Of a stretch of DNA of 64,000 nt, positions 48,458 through 60,600 are shown in pieces (position 1 is the first letter of the stretch; every line of letters starts with the position of its first letter). The DNA lies in the NCBI RefSeq assembly GCF_905220415.1, contig NC_059542.1, positions 7,564,001 through 7,628,000 of the forward strand. The letters are read 5' to 3'. Origin of the DNA: Colias croceus (taxonomy: Eukaryota > Arthropoda > Insecta > Lepidoptera > Pieridae). Below the pieces are notes generated by a model. The model was not told where the DNA came from, searched no databases, and was given only the letters and a program-made list of their open reading frames with translations. A program made the translations under genes and the position numbers.

Positions 48458-51400
48458 CACGAAATTATTCGGTGTCTCATCAAAATAAAGCTACAAACGG
48501 AAAATTAGCTTGATAGTAGTCACTTGCAAAAATGGGCGATGCGTATCCTGAACTATAATCTTCAATTTTTTTTTTTCATTTATAAATCATTTCATCGAAA
48601 TAGATTTTATATAATAAAATGTAGGTACTTGTAATATATGCCATTGTTCTTTATGTAAACTTTGTAACGGAATTCGATCGCTTGTTCATCAACTATGTCA
48701 AATATTTGACGACGGTTAAGACGTTGTGTTTCATCCTAAATAAACATATTCTAACATGATCTTGTCCCATTGAGTAACGCCTTTGTGATCACACAACTCA
48801 GCCTCCCTGGACTTGTCCTTGAGATTTTCCATTATCAAATAATGGCATTATCTTAGCTCTGTCGATTTGCGTGTGTGCTTTAAAAAGGCTTTGATTATGA
48901 AAGAATTGTTCTTAACATTACAAAAAAATCATGCAAAAATGGGACAGAAAGGTACCTATCTCAATTAACTAAAGTTATACTCATTTATACATATAAAGAT
49001 TTATCTTGAAGACAAATCCCAAGTCAAAAAAATATTTTTTATCTACAAAACTTCTGACGCGATTGAATGCTTGAACAATTTTCAAAGCATTCGATAAAAC
49101 AAAAAGTTTTCTGTTTGTTCTTTTATCTCTTATTTTTAAATACTTCCAATATTGGCTTAAATAAGTATTATAAGTAGATAAATAAGCGGTAACAAACCTT
49201 TATCAGAAATTATAACTTAGGTATATTGTTACAAATACTCGCTCGTCTTCCAGTCTTTATCTTCATTATTAATACCTACATACCATATTTATGCTAAAGT
49301 TTAAAGCTATAAGTTTTGTTGTGCAGCTGTTAGTTGCGCTAATGTAAGGATGGATGGTCAGGCAAATCTATTGAGAAAGCACTATACATTCACTCATGGA
49401 AATACTGAACTTAAGACTTACCTAACTAGTAAATCTAGAAAACAGGACCAAAATGTTTTATTGATCGTCCTTTCAACGATACTACATTCTTTATGATCTT
49501 AATGCAAAACTAACTGTAATATTACAGTGCAATCGTTTATAGAACTTGACTCATACACGAAATAGAAGTTAATCAAATTTGTACATTAGCATTGAAATTT
49601 AGTCTTCCGAATATCAATGAAAATTACGATGCGGGTTCCTATCATGAAATAAAATTTAATATAGTTAATTCGAACTACCACAATGAACTCCTATTGTTAT
49701 TTTTGTGCAATTAATATTATGCAGCGTGATTGACTACATTTGCCTTCGAATTACTTCTAACACCAATTGGAGTATCATGTGGAATAATGGATAGTATGTC
49801 GATTCGGCTGTCGTGAATTAACATTGCTCAAAATTGCAGGTCGATTTTCTGTCACTAGCCGCAGGGATGACACGGAATTTTGCTACGTGATGTCGCGGTC
49901 CGGTTTCGATCTACAAGGTGCATATCGATGGCAAACGATCTGTCTGAATTATGTCCCACCTTGAATTCGCGGTAAAACCATCACCTGGAAAACTAATTTC
50001 CTACTGCCGGTTGCCTTGTACCGCGTCAAGTTTCGTGTCAAATAAGTTTTGCAAATGTAACTATTATTTTTGTACCAGAATGAATATTGTAATTTAAATA
50101 TTTTTGCATACACATCGGAAAACGGAATGCAGATATTGTTAAACATATAACAAAGAGCGTAACTGAATAAAAACAGAGCTTCAAACCAAATAAAAATAAC
50201 ACTTTTAGAGCGGCAGTTTATAAAAATAAAAGAGCATTTGGAGGCGCAAAATTGCTTTAATAGGTGCAATAGAATTGAAGCAAATAGCTAAGCCGGCAAT
50301 CAGCAAACAAGTGTTCATTAAACACTTGTGCGCAATCAACGCTAGGCTCACAGTTAAAAACACTGAACATTTAGTCTGACGCACGCTTTTACCAAATACT
50401 CACCACTGTTAAAAACAAAGAAAAACTGCAATCCTTTGCAATTTTTCCTATTCATAGATGGAAATACATTTAAGTCATAAGTGATTTTCTATATATTAGG
50501 TATACCGAAATTATTACAACCTTATTGAGACGCTAATTTCACATTACAGAGTATTATAATCAGACAAATAAGAACTAATTTTGTTTCAGCCCATACAATA
50601 TCATATCACCTACTGCTTAACTTTTTTATTAATTGTCTTAATATGCACTTATACCTATATAGCACGCAACTACTGAATATATGATACCTATTAGGCTTTT
50701 GCGCTTTGTGTTAAGTAAGTAAGTACATAATATGTCTATAATGAATAGAAACTATTTATAGGCTAAATAATAGGTTCATCTATAATAATTAATAACCCTT
50801 TCATGTGAATAGAATTAATATGAACCTACCTGTTCAACAAACGTTCTGGTTCGATGTCTCGAGATACAACCTCCTTCTGCTATTTATTATTCATTCTTAT
50901 AAAGCACAGCGATATTTACTCACCCATTACTGCGGTCTCAGCGTCGCTTTCTCGCATTAAGAATAATTTAATGTATCTACACTCCTTCACTTGGCGAATA
51001 TTAAGAAGATGAAAGTATACAATATTGAAACAAAGAAGGTTCAATACCTTCGCTCCATACAAATTTAAATGCACAAAACAATTGCTTTGTACACGAAATT
51101 GAAAATTTCATGACTCTACCGTTATTATGAAAAAAATCCATGCGCGTTACCACAAAACCATATTATTATCTCGCTGCCAAATTCGCGGCTTCCACACAAA
51201 ACAATAAATAACAGTGAGACTATAAAAAGTATACCAACAAACTCGCGATGCACAAACCGCCGCAAATGTTTGGTGCAAAAAATAAAAAACAATTAGCACC
51301 CAGGACGCAGGCTGCGCCGGCAAACCGTTGATAATTTATTTCCAATCGCAACAGCCCGCAGCGCCGCAGATATTACACGTAGCTTCTCGAAATATATTGA

Positions 51401-52968
51401 AGATTTTCCATTCTACGAGTGCGAAAATTCAACGGAATTGTTTCTGTACCATCCGACGACAATTCGACGTTTTAAAAATATTTATCAAAAAAATTTGCAT
51501 TTGAATGCGAAAACACTATCAAGAGACAGTTGTGGTATGCAATAAAGCAGTTTATCCGGAAAACGGTAATAATAACTAGCAAGGAATAACGTACAAGAGC
51601 TGAACACAGCGGTTTCGTTAAATCAACGGAGTGAAAGGAATCCTCGAGTTGGATCAGAGCCCAGCGATGTCGTTGAGATTGCAGCAATTTATCCCGGCCG
51701 TGACGCCTTAGATAGCGGTTGTATTAACTTTACGTCTCTTATGTGCTTTATGATATATGGGTACAACAAATTTTAAGCCGCCATTTATCAACATAACTGT
51801 TACCCGCTTTAAACTTTATGTTCCGTACCATCTTTATTTTCTTATCAAAAATTATGGACCAGCAAAATAAAGCAAAGGTTTACCTAAGTAGTTAAGTACT
51901 AACAAAAACGATGTTAGTCAGATTGGGTTATATTTCCTGTCGCGTATTATATGATTTCTTTTGTTAAAATCACACGAACAAAGTACAAATACGTATAAAA
52001 CAAGCGAGGTTCATGCCAGCAGCAGCGGGCAGCTCTAATGGCTTCCATTACGTTGCTCGCCACCTGCGCTAATGGGTCAGAAATATTTAATTGATGAGAG
52101 GCAATACTGATATCCTGATTCGCATTTTTCATGCAAGTGCTTAATGAAATCATATTACTAGTTGGCCATGTCAACGAAACGAATTAATCGTGTACCTACC
52201 TTCTGAACTAATACGATCCCTACACCGCACCACCCTGTATTGTGAAATTACACTATGTAAGTAAGTGTAAATGTAATGAAAATACCTTTCAAAAATATAC
52301 AACATAATATTACAACTACAAGCACCTACCTACAAGTAAACACTTACCAAAAGTTAATACCTACGTAGAGTTTATAATTCTCTGTCGTCTTTAATAGTTA
52401 CCAAAATTTATATGTATCACTTTTGACAATAATATACAGATCGGTGGTACCTTGTAAGAGATATAGGGACTAGGGTGCTAAATGCTGAAAAAGAATTTCA
52501 CTATCTACGTGCTTTACGTAAAAATCCAAGTGGAATTATAAATTGAAGCAAATTTTATCCACACTAATGCAATACGTAATCTTGCTAAACTAAGTTGATG
52601 CAGAAATCAATTCGTGATAGATACAATTTCGGTTAAAGCATGTTCATCCTTAATTTGGAATTCTCTGTGAGCGAACGCTACAACTGAAATTTAATTTCAC
52701 AACGGGAACTCTACTAATTACAAACAAATCAGATCTCTTGCATTCACATAAAGACCTTAGCATCGTGCATAAAGCAACTTGGATAAATAATGTTAAGCTA
52801 AATGTGTCCATGAAATTTATAAAATTTAGTACAGCTGTAAATTTATTGTAACGGGAAAGCTTAGAGAACTGCATTAGGAAACCATAACCGTTCCACACTT
52901 ACACCCGAAGTGTTATAAAGATTTGAATGATAAAATAATAAATATGCTTAATTATTACTTACATAGAA
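48458..52968. other. Gene-free intergenic stretch
   Basis: No supported gene. Two less AT-rich islands are visible, at 49830-49960 and 51960-52150. The second has TAATGG/TAATGGG and CACCTGCGC text, so it might be regulatory. Open frames on the minus strand near 50.0, 51.6 and 52.0 kb lack motifs and splice support. Confidence 0.55.
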
Positions 52969-53134
52969 ACTAGTGGCCCGCTCCGGCTTCGCCCGTGGTA
53001 CCTACATGTTTAAACTATCCTATCTCTCAAGTTGGATCGAACTGCACATGGTGTGCGAATTTTATTATAATCGTTTAAGTGGTTTAGGAGTCCATTGAGG
53101 ACAAACATTGTGACACGAGATTTATATATATATT
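52969..53134 (-). mobile_element. Complete short Helitron-like element
   Basis: ACTAGTGGCCCGCTCCGGC to TGTGACACGAGATTTATATA. This is a near-identical reverse copy of the unit at 15413-15577, so both ends are defined by comparison within the window. Confidence 0.75.
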
Positions 53135-53804
53135 AAGATATTATACGATGTTATACCATGAATTTATATTTTTATTTATCGATAAGTTCTTTAAAATTTA
53201 ATTCTTAACACAAAGAAAAAGCGTAGGTATTAAGGCGTAGAGGTAGCGGTATTGCGTAGAACGTGTCGGCGAACATTGTCGTCTATTCATTAAGCATTTA
53301 AACAAAACGTTACAATTGAGCTTGTACACAATTTAACGATACACGTAATTAACGGAGTATATTCACGTATTGTTTGCGTAACTGCGTAACAAACACCTGA
53401 CGCTGTGTTCCGTACCAGACTTAATTGCACTGAAGTATTTAATGTGCCACCTTATGCAGTCTGAATAACGGTAATTTAAACTTGTTGAGGATTCCAATTA
53501 CTATGAATTGTTATACTTACATAGGTAGTAGGTAATACGCGCCAAGACTTCTACGAATAAGGTCACAGCTCGAGAAATATAAAACAATTTATTTTTTGAC
53601 CTACATATTTTTTACAATAGGTAGTTACGAACGTGAAATTTTGAGAAAATTGTGAAGGAATGAAAATATTATGAACGCTAAAAATAATTATCTTTTCAGC
53701 AGATTTAATAGAAAGCAAGAATAATATTTTGCCTGCTCTATGAATTATAGAATTTTACTTTTAAAAACATGTTGAAAATATTACATTATCTACCTACAAA
53801 GTAT
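53135..53804. other. Intergenic, nothing recognised
   Basis: AT-rich DNA downstream of the possible small gene. It would contain its 3' untranslated region. No repeat or gene seen. Confidence 0.4.
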
Positions 53805-56800
53805 CTATTCGGTAATTGGTAAGTTGGAAATATTTTCGAAATCCACTGTCATAGTGATGTCATCATGCTGTTCTTCATGCTCATCCCCATCGCTTGACTC
53901 ACGTGGTTCTGTAAAAAAATACTAATGAAGGTATTTGCTAAATATACTTAATTCGTAATAATTCTCGCAATCTTACTTAATTAACAATTAAAATCGACAT
54001 ATTTTTAGTAGGACTTCAAAATCTCAGCTAAATAATCTTTTGGTACATTACTGTAAAATACTTACCCCTATACGGCTAGACACCCTCAGCCCCTTTAGTA
54101 CATATCACTCAGTGGGGTTTTTAATTACATCCTGCCACTTCTTGTCTGCGAAATTGTGCGATTACTGAAATGTATCCTGTACACTGTACAGACTTGCATT
54201 TCTAATTACGACAAATAAGCGCTATCTAGGATATCTTCAAACTACCTAGTACCTGGAAACGTGTCTACCGTAGTAACTAAACGGCTGTATTTTAATCATG
54301 CCTCAACTGACGTCTTGCATTAGATGCCTAATTAATTATTGAGCAAAACCGAACTTGGTGCTTATGCGATAATTTAATTACATTATGGATGCTGCAAACA
54401 AAATACGCTACAATTACAATAATAATTATTGGAATACTTATAAAAAATTAACAATGAGATAAAATTCTTTTTTTATTGTTTAGTATCTACTTACCCAAAG
54501 ATGGTTGTTTCCGTACCACAAGCTAAGAATACAAAAATTAGAGCTATGCTTATACAGCTATGAACTTAAAGGTAATAGGGTAAAAACGCGTGCCACGTAC
54601 CTCTATTCACTAATAATAATTAATTATAAAAAAAACTACGAACAAAAAAAGTATTCGTAGATTTGAGTTTAATTAACTACATAAGTAATAAAGGTAATAA
54701 CTATTAACTAGCGTTTCGAAGTTCGAACTTTCCGAATTTCAAATTTCATTTCATTTTGTTTTTTTTTTTTTTGTCTAACAGCCTAACAATGTTGTCTTAT
54801 AAAGAATAACAAGAAAAAAATGGTACCTACCTATAACACATTTTAATAATTTTACAATGAAAAATATCTGGCTAAAGAATTAAATTTAGATATTACCTAT
54901 GTCCTGAAAACAGATAATAAACAAGCTAGGTATAGAAACATTGTTTTAAGTAACAGGAATCGCACGGTAAAAAAAAGCTCGAGGTTATTATAAAATTAAT
55001 TAGGTATAGGTACAATTAGGTGGGTATTAGCAATATAATAAATATTTCTTAAGTGAAACTTCTGCACGTTGAGAGTAAAATTTCAAAGTAGCGTCATGAC
55101 AATACCGTCACATCAAGGAGTTAAGGCGACGATTTTTGTATCTTGCTAAAGAAGTTTCACTCTAACACCTGTGCTCAGCACACACGCTCTTTTTTAGGGT
55201 TCCGTAGCCAAAATGGCAAAAACGGAACCCTTATAGTTTCGTCATGTCCGTCTGTCCGTCTGTCCGTCTGTCCGTCTGTCACAGCCGATTTACTCGGAAA
55301 CTATAAGTACTACAGTGATGAAATTTGATGGGAATATGTGTTGTATGAACCGCTACAAAAATATGACACTAAATAGTAAAAAAAAGAATTGGGGGTGGGG
55401 CCCCCCATACATGTAACTGAGGGATGAAATTTTTTTTTTCGATGTACATACCCGTGTGGGGTATCAATGGAAAGGTCTTTTAAAATGATATAAAGTTTTC
55501 TAAAAAACATTTTTCTTAAAGTGAACGGTTTTTGAGATATCAGCTCTCAAAGTCGTAAAAAGTATGTCCCCCCCCCTCTATTTTTATAACTACGGGGTAT
55601 AAAATTCTAAAAAAAATAGAGGTGATGCATGCTAATTAACTCTTTCAACGATTTTTGGTTTGATCAAAGTATCTCTTATAGTTTTTGAGATAGGTTGATT
55701 TAACTGTAATTTATTATATTTGCTGCTACGGAACCCTTTGTGCGCGAGCCCGACTCGCACTTGGCCGGTTTTTTATTTAATATAATAATTATTGTTGCAT
55801 TTCGATTATTAGTACCTATTATCCTGTGGTATTATCTAAATCAATTTATGGCTTTTTTTGAAGCTTCGAAGAGAAAATGCGCATCTGCACAACTCTGTAA
55901 TAACTGTGATACATATATTAGTGTATACTGTGTACATTTTTTTTTATATCTTGAATACATGTTATAATTTTATTTTATTTTTATTACGTTATTTTATGCA
56001 TTTTTTACTTAGGTTTTTAAATTTTAGTTCATTATTCGAGAAAATCACAGAACAGTAAGAACATAATAGAAGTGCTATAATGTCATCATTAGTATGAAAA
56101 CCAGTGTCGCCAAACCCACACATTTAAACCGATAGTTATACAGTACACTACAAGTAAACTATGCCTTTGATTGGACAGCTTAATTTGAGTAAAAACTGAC
56201 TTAGGTTATAAATTCAGCATTTCAATATGTACCCTAACGAACCAAGTTACGGTTTATTTTAGTATAACATCCCTAGGTATATTAGCTGTTTTGTTTCTCT
56301 TTGCTCAGAAATTCCAAATTCGAAAACATTCAGCTATTCCACAACAGATGGCGTTGGTTTTCAATACATATAACTTTGAACCTCTACACATAAAGATAAG
56401 GTTGAAATTTGTGTCACTCTAAATTAATGACATTAACTTGACATTAACCTGATGCTATGCTCTAAGGGATGTCAGCCTTGTTATCGATAATTCACAAATA
56501 AATATATTTTTGTGCATTTTTTTTTCCTTTCTATTATATGAGTATAGGATAATGTGTCACATTTTGGAGTATGTTTATTACTACTAAGTACATCTTTTCA
56601 TATTATTATATTTAAATAAAAAACGGAATAGAATAGTATAAATCTATATTTACAAAACAAACAGAAAATATGCATTATTTTAAATCTTGGAACTGCCGTA
56701 GGTTTGATGTATCGGTGGCCTTTGTTAGACTGCTTATTGCTGTTCGGCATCCAGTTAACTCGTCACGTTGCATTTATTATCCATTTCTCTTTTAAATTAG

Positions 56801-57166
56801 GCTCTTTCGAAAATCTATAAATAAATAGGACAAATGAAAGCTTAGGAAAAATAGAATAAAATTTAATATTTAAAATGTTTGTCTTTTCTAAAGTATCGAT
56901 ACTGTCTATATGCGCCACATGCATCACTAATCCGACATTCGTTTGTTTATTTCAATAATATTCCAGAAAGTCTTGTTTGCTGTTCAATCTATATTAGTAC
57001 TTATTTCTTATGGATTAAGGTTCATTTTGACTTAATATTTTTATAAATTTTTGACAAATTACGACAAGCGAAGTTGTAACATAAAATATATTTAAAATAA
57101 ATTAAAATAAGACTTACCGATGGTATGAAATGCCTCGATTGCTGATATTATTTCGTCTGCTATCAT
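53805..57166 (-). CDS. Possible small acidic protein, two exons, divergent from twinfilin
   Basis: Exon 1 is 57166-57118 (MIADEIISAIEAFHTI, donor G/GTAAGTC). The last exon is 53908-53805 (acceptor TTTTTTTACAG; EPRESSDGDEHEEQH then a C-terminal part ending NLPITE and TAG). The phases fit (1 to 1) and give 50 aa. The product is acidic, without a signal peptide or membrane segment. I do not recognise it. Exon 1 lies inside the hAT-type element at 56046-57353, the last exon outside it. The 3.2-kb intron holds a repeat and may hide further exons; a 28-nt candidate near 54495 was tested and breaks the frame. Start codons of this gene and twinfilin are 475 bp apart, which would suit a shared promoter. 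Confidence 0.4.
55191..55774 (+). mobile_element. Dispersed lepidopteran repeat (GGGTTCCGTAGCC type)
   Basis: From AGGGTTCCGTAGCC through a (GTCC GTCT)n tract at about 55248-55280 to CGAGCCCGACTCGCACTTGG and CCGGTTTTTT. GGTTCCGTAGC near the start and GCTACGGAACCCTTT near the end (about 55724-55739) form an inverted pair. Known as a frequent repeat in moth and butterfly introns; class not settled here. It lies in the intron of the possible small gene. Confidence 0.65.
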
Positions 57167-57353
57167 TTTTCCACTCTAATACCGAACAACACGCTCTAAA
57201 TAATGAATAAATATGGAAATAAGGTTTGACAGTTGACAACCGACTCGAATATTTTTCTGCGCACAACTGAGAGCGAGTTAGGTGATCTTACCTTACTAGT
57301 GACACGTGGGCCACGCCCACATCGCACTTCTATTATGTTCTTACTGTTCTGTG
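56046..57353. mobile_element. hAT-type element, 30-bp TIRs, 8-bp target duplication
   Basis: The left TIR 56046-56075 starts CACAGAACAGTAAGAACATA, and the right TIR 57324-57353 is its exact 30-nt reverse complement. GAGAAAAT flanks both sides (56038-56045 and 57354-57361). An 8-bp duplication and CA..TG ends are hallmarks of the hAT superfamily. The 1308-bp interior has no transposase frame, so it is non-autonomous. It carries the candidate first exon of the small minus strand gene and ends 288 bp before the twinfilin start codon. Confidence 0.85.
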
Positions 57354-57640
57354 GAGAAAATAAACGAAAAACGTTAATCTGTGGTATATTATGATTATTT
57401 TATCTGTAAAGAAATGTTCAAATGTCAAGTGCTGCTATTTTGACGTGGAAGTTTGACGTCTTGTCACTTGTGTTTATGACGGATACTTATCTGGAAGGTG
57501 GAAACTCAAAATATTTTTAGCTAATTACGAATGAAATATTGATAGAGCAAACGTTAAGAATAGTTTTTATTCAACATCCATAAATCAAGAGCCAAAACCA
57601 CATATTTAAGTCGTGTTATTGTGTGGATTATCTGGACAAA
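57167..57640. promoter_or_regulatory. Divergent promoter region of twinfilin and the possible small gene
   Basis: 474 bp between two divergent start codons. It has no TATA box at a suitable distance from the twinfilin ATG. A GGGCCACGCCCAC box lies near 57309-57321, inside the hAT end. The right half (57362-57640) is host sequence and would hold the twinfilin 5' leader. Confidence 0.4.
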
Positions 57641-60600
57641 ATGTCCCACCAGACTGGAATCCAGGGTAAGTTAATTCACGATAGTACACAAAAAGGAATA
57701 CCTACCTTAAATTGTAATTATTTCTCTTTAATAATGTACCTCCTAATCTCCACATACCAAAACGAATACATAAATCACTTATTTTAAAGTAAAACACCGT
57801 AAATAATTTGTCTAGAAACAACCCAAAAGAAGCCGGATATGATCTCAATTTCAAAGCTATATTTTATTTTGTTTTTTCAGCGAATGAAGAATTATTAAAG
57901 TTCTTCAGTAAATGTAGAGATGGAAAAATACGTGTTGTTAAAATCAGCATTGAGAATGGTAATGTGTATTTTTTATCAGCAGAGTTACATATCTAAGCTT
58001 ATCTTTATATTTAGGTAGTAAATAACTTATTTCCTTTCAGAGCAATTAACTTTATCTACACATCAACAAGTTAAAGGGACTTGGGAACAGGATTTTGATA
58101 AATATGTCCCTCCAATGATTGTGGATGATCTTCCTTGTTACATTTTGTATAGGTGAGAAATTTTTGCATTATAACTTTCATTGTATCGTTTTAACATTGA
58201 AAAAATAGCTATGACATTAAATTTATCTTATGAATTGGAATGAGTGTTACCTTTACCTTACTTTTGATACAAATGTATTAACATCAATCAAATAAACAAT
58301 AAAAATGAAACCAGTGAAATAATAGTAAGGCATCTGTCATGCCAATTATTAGTGTTAAAGTAATAGTAATAATTATGTAGTAATTCATTTATTCATTGTA
58401 ACATTATTGGTCCGTCGTTAGTAACAATATTCTTGTACCTAGGTTAGTAACAATACCAAAATTAATACATAATGTATGACAAACTGCATATTAACATAGG
58501 AATTACTTTCAGGTTTGATTCAACCAATTCTCTAGGACATGAATGGCTCCTCCTTAGTTGGTCTCCCGACAGTGCTCCAGTCAGACACAAGATGTTATAC
58601 GCATCAACCAAAGCTACATTGAAGCAAGAGTTTGGTTCCTCGCACATTAAGGATGAAATGCATGCTACAACTAAGGTAATGTAACATGTTGCTATAATAA
58701 ATTATTATAAATTGTTATCACTCAAAAGAGTTTCATTGCAATACAATATAGTGCTATGTTTCACTAATTGAAAATCTTTGTGTCAAAAGTTATGTAATTT
58801 TTTATTAGTCTCAACTCAAACTCAAACATTTATTTATTTAATTAGACTTCTTCGAGAAGCACTTTTGAAACGTCATTATTTTTAACATTTACCACCGATT
58901 CGGAAAGCAGTATCTATGGAGAAGAACCAACAAGAAACTCCATAGTTGCTCTTTGTAATCATGTCAGTATTACAATTTAATCTTACAAAATATGTAACTG
59001 TATTATTAGACTTAACTTTTGATTTAATATTTTTGTGGATGAATAGTTGTCAACATAGTTGTCATTATTTCAAGTCTGAACATGCTTAGCTGTCGAATAC
59101 TATAAAAAGCCGCTTTCCTTTGTCTCGTGGCGCATTCGTACGAATCGTGCCTAGGGGCTCGGACGTTGTTTATACGACGTTCGACCCAACTACCTTCACT
59201 TTGCTAATAGTCGTTGACTTGCTGCGTTTTGTTATCAACTACCTACATCAATTAGGTAGCTGTGTAGAATCGCAGTACATTCTTATTACATTCAAACTAA
59301 TATTTAACTCGGCCTCGCGTGTTATTTCTTACATCAGAAGCGGGATAGAATTCAAGCCTACACTTATTTAAATGTGTTTGAGTTTACGTAGTTTTGTAGC
59401 GGCATACTGGCGTTTGTGTTTTTTCGTGCGTTGTGTGAAGTAAAAGTTTGTTGCGTGGATTATTGTAACGGGAATGTAGTTCATCGAAGGAATTGTGTGT
59501 GCTATCCGGACTGCGCCCTGCGGTCCGGGGTAGTTGAGCCTTCATTTGTGTTAAGCGAACGTCGTGCCTATGTCACAAATGAATAGGTGTTGTTCCCATG
59601 ATACGCGAACGTAGTGCCTATGTCATGTGGATGTGATTGTTGTTCTGTAAGGTCAGTGTGGCCGAGGCAGGATGGTTGTGTAATCCCGAGATGAACTACC
59701 GTTGTACTGTAATACGAGAAAAGGCGTACGAGGACGTACGATTGTCAGTATGGCCGTATTAGACTTAACTTTTGATTTAATATTTTTGTGGATGAATAGT
59801 TGTCAACATAGTTGTCATTATTTCAAGTCTGAACATGCTTAGCTGTCGAATACTATAAAAAGCCGCTTTCCTTTGTCTCGTGGCGCATTCGTACGAATCG
59901 TGCCTAGGGGCTCGGACGTTGTTTATACGACGTTCGACCCAACTACCTTCACTTTGCTAATAGTCGTTGACTTGCTGCGTTTTGTTATCAACTACCTACA
60001 TCAATTAGGTAGCTGTGTAGAATCGCAGTACATTCTTATTACATTCAAACTAATATTTAACTCGGCCTCGCGTGTTATTTCTTACAGTATATTATCATAA
60101 TATGCCTAAGAACTAGGTATAAATTTAATCCCAGATGCTTTGAAAGTAGTTACTACGGAATGAAGCAAGTCTATATGTATGACCCTTCAGCCCTAGCTAT
60201 TGCAGAAATTCTCATGAATTTCACAAAATATAATATTTCACATTTCGTAATATACACATATAACTGATAAGTTTAACAACACTTTACAGGATGAAGTATG
60301 CTTGAAAGGATATAAAGCACATCTGAGTGGGGTGGCTGCTCCAGCGCCGCTAACCGACAGAGAAGAGGCCTTGAAGGAATTGAATGAGAGTGGGCAGGGT
60401 CCCAATTATGGTACAGATGCAAGGTAATGTTGTAGAGGCTGTCAATATGTGTTTATATAAAAGTATTATTTTATCTGTGCCAATGCTTTTAGAATAATTA
60501 TTGTAATAGAATCTCATTATCTACACTAATATTTTATAGAGGAGAACTTTGTTTGTGTTTGATTGTAATGAATAGGCTCATAAACTACTGGACCGATTTT

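Noticed and set aside
49949..50269. 106-codon open frame on the - strand
   Set aside because: Cys/Phe/Tyr-rich translation of AT-rich DNA with no domain pattern.
54490..54525. 28-nt candidate exon on the - strand (TTAG/CTTGTGG..TTTGG/GTAAGTA)
   Set aside because: Good splice signals, but including it shifts the last exon of the small gene into an immediate stop.
59120..60100. Two identical reading frames starting MSRGAFVRIVP
   Set aside because: They are the same part of the two direct repeats of the LTR-type element and not a duplicated host gene.
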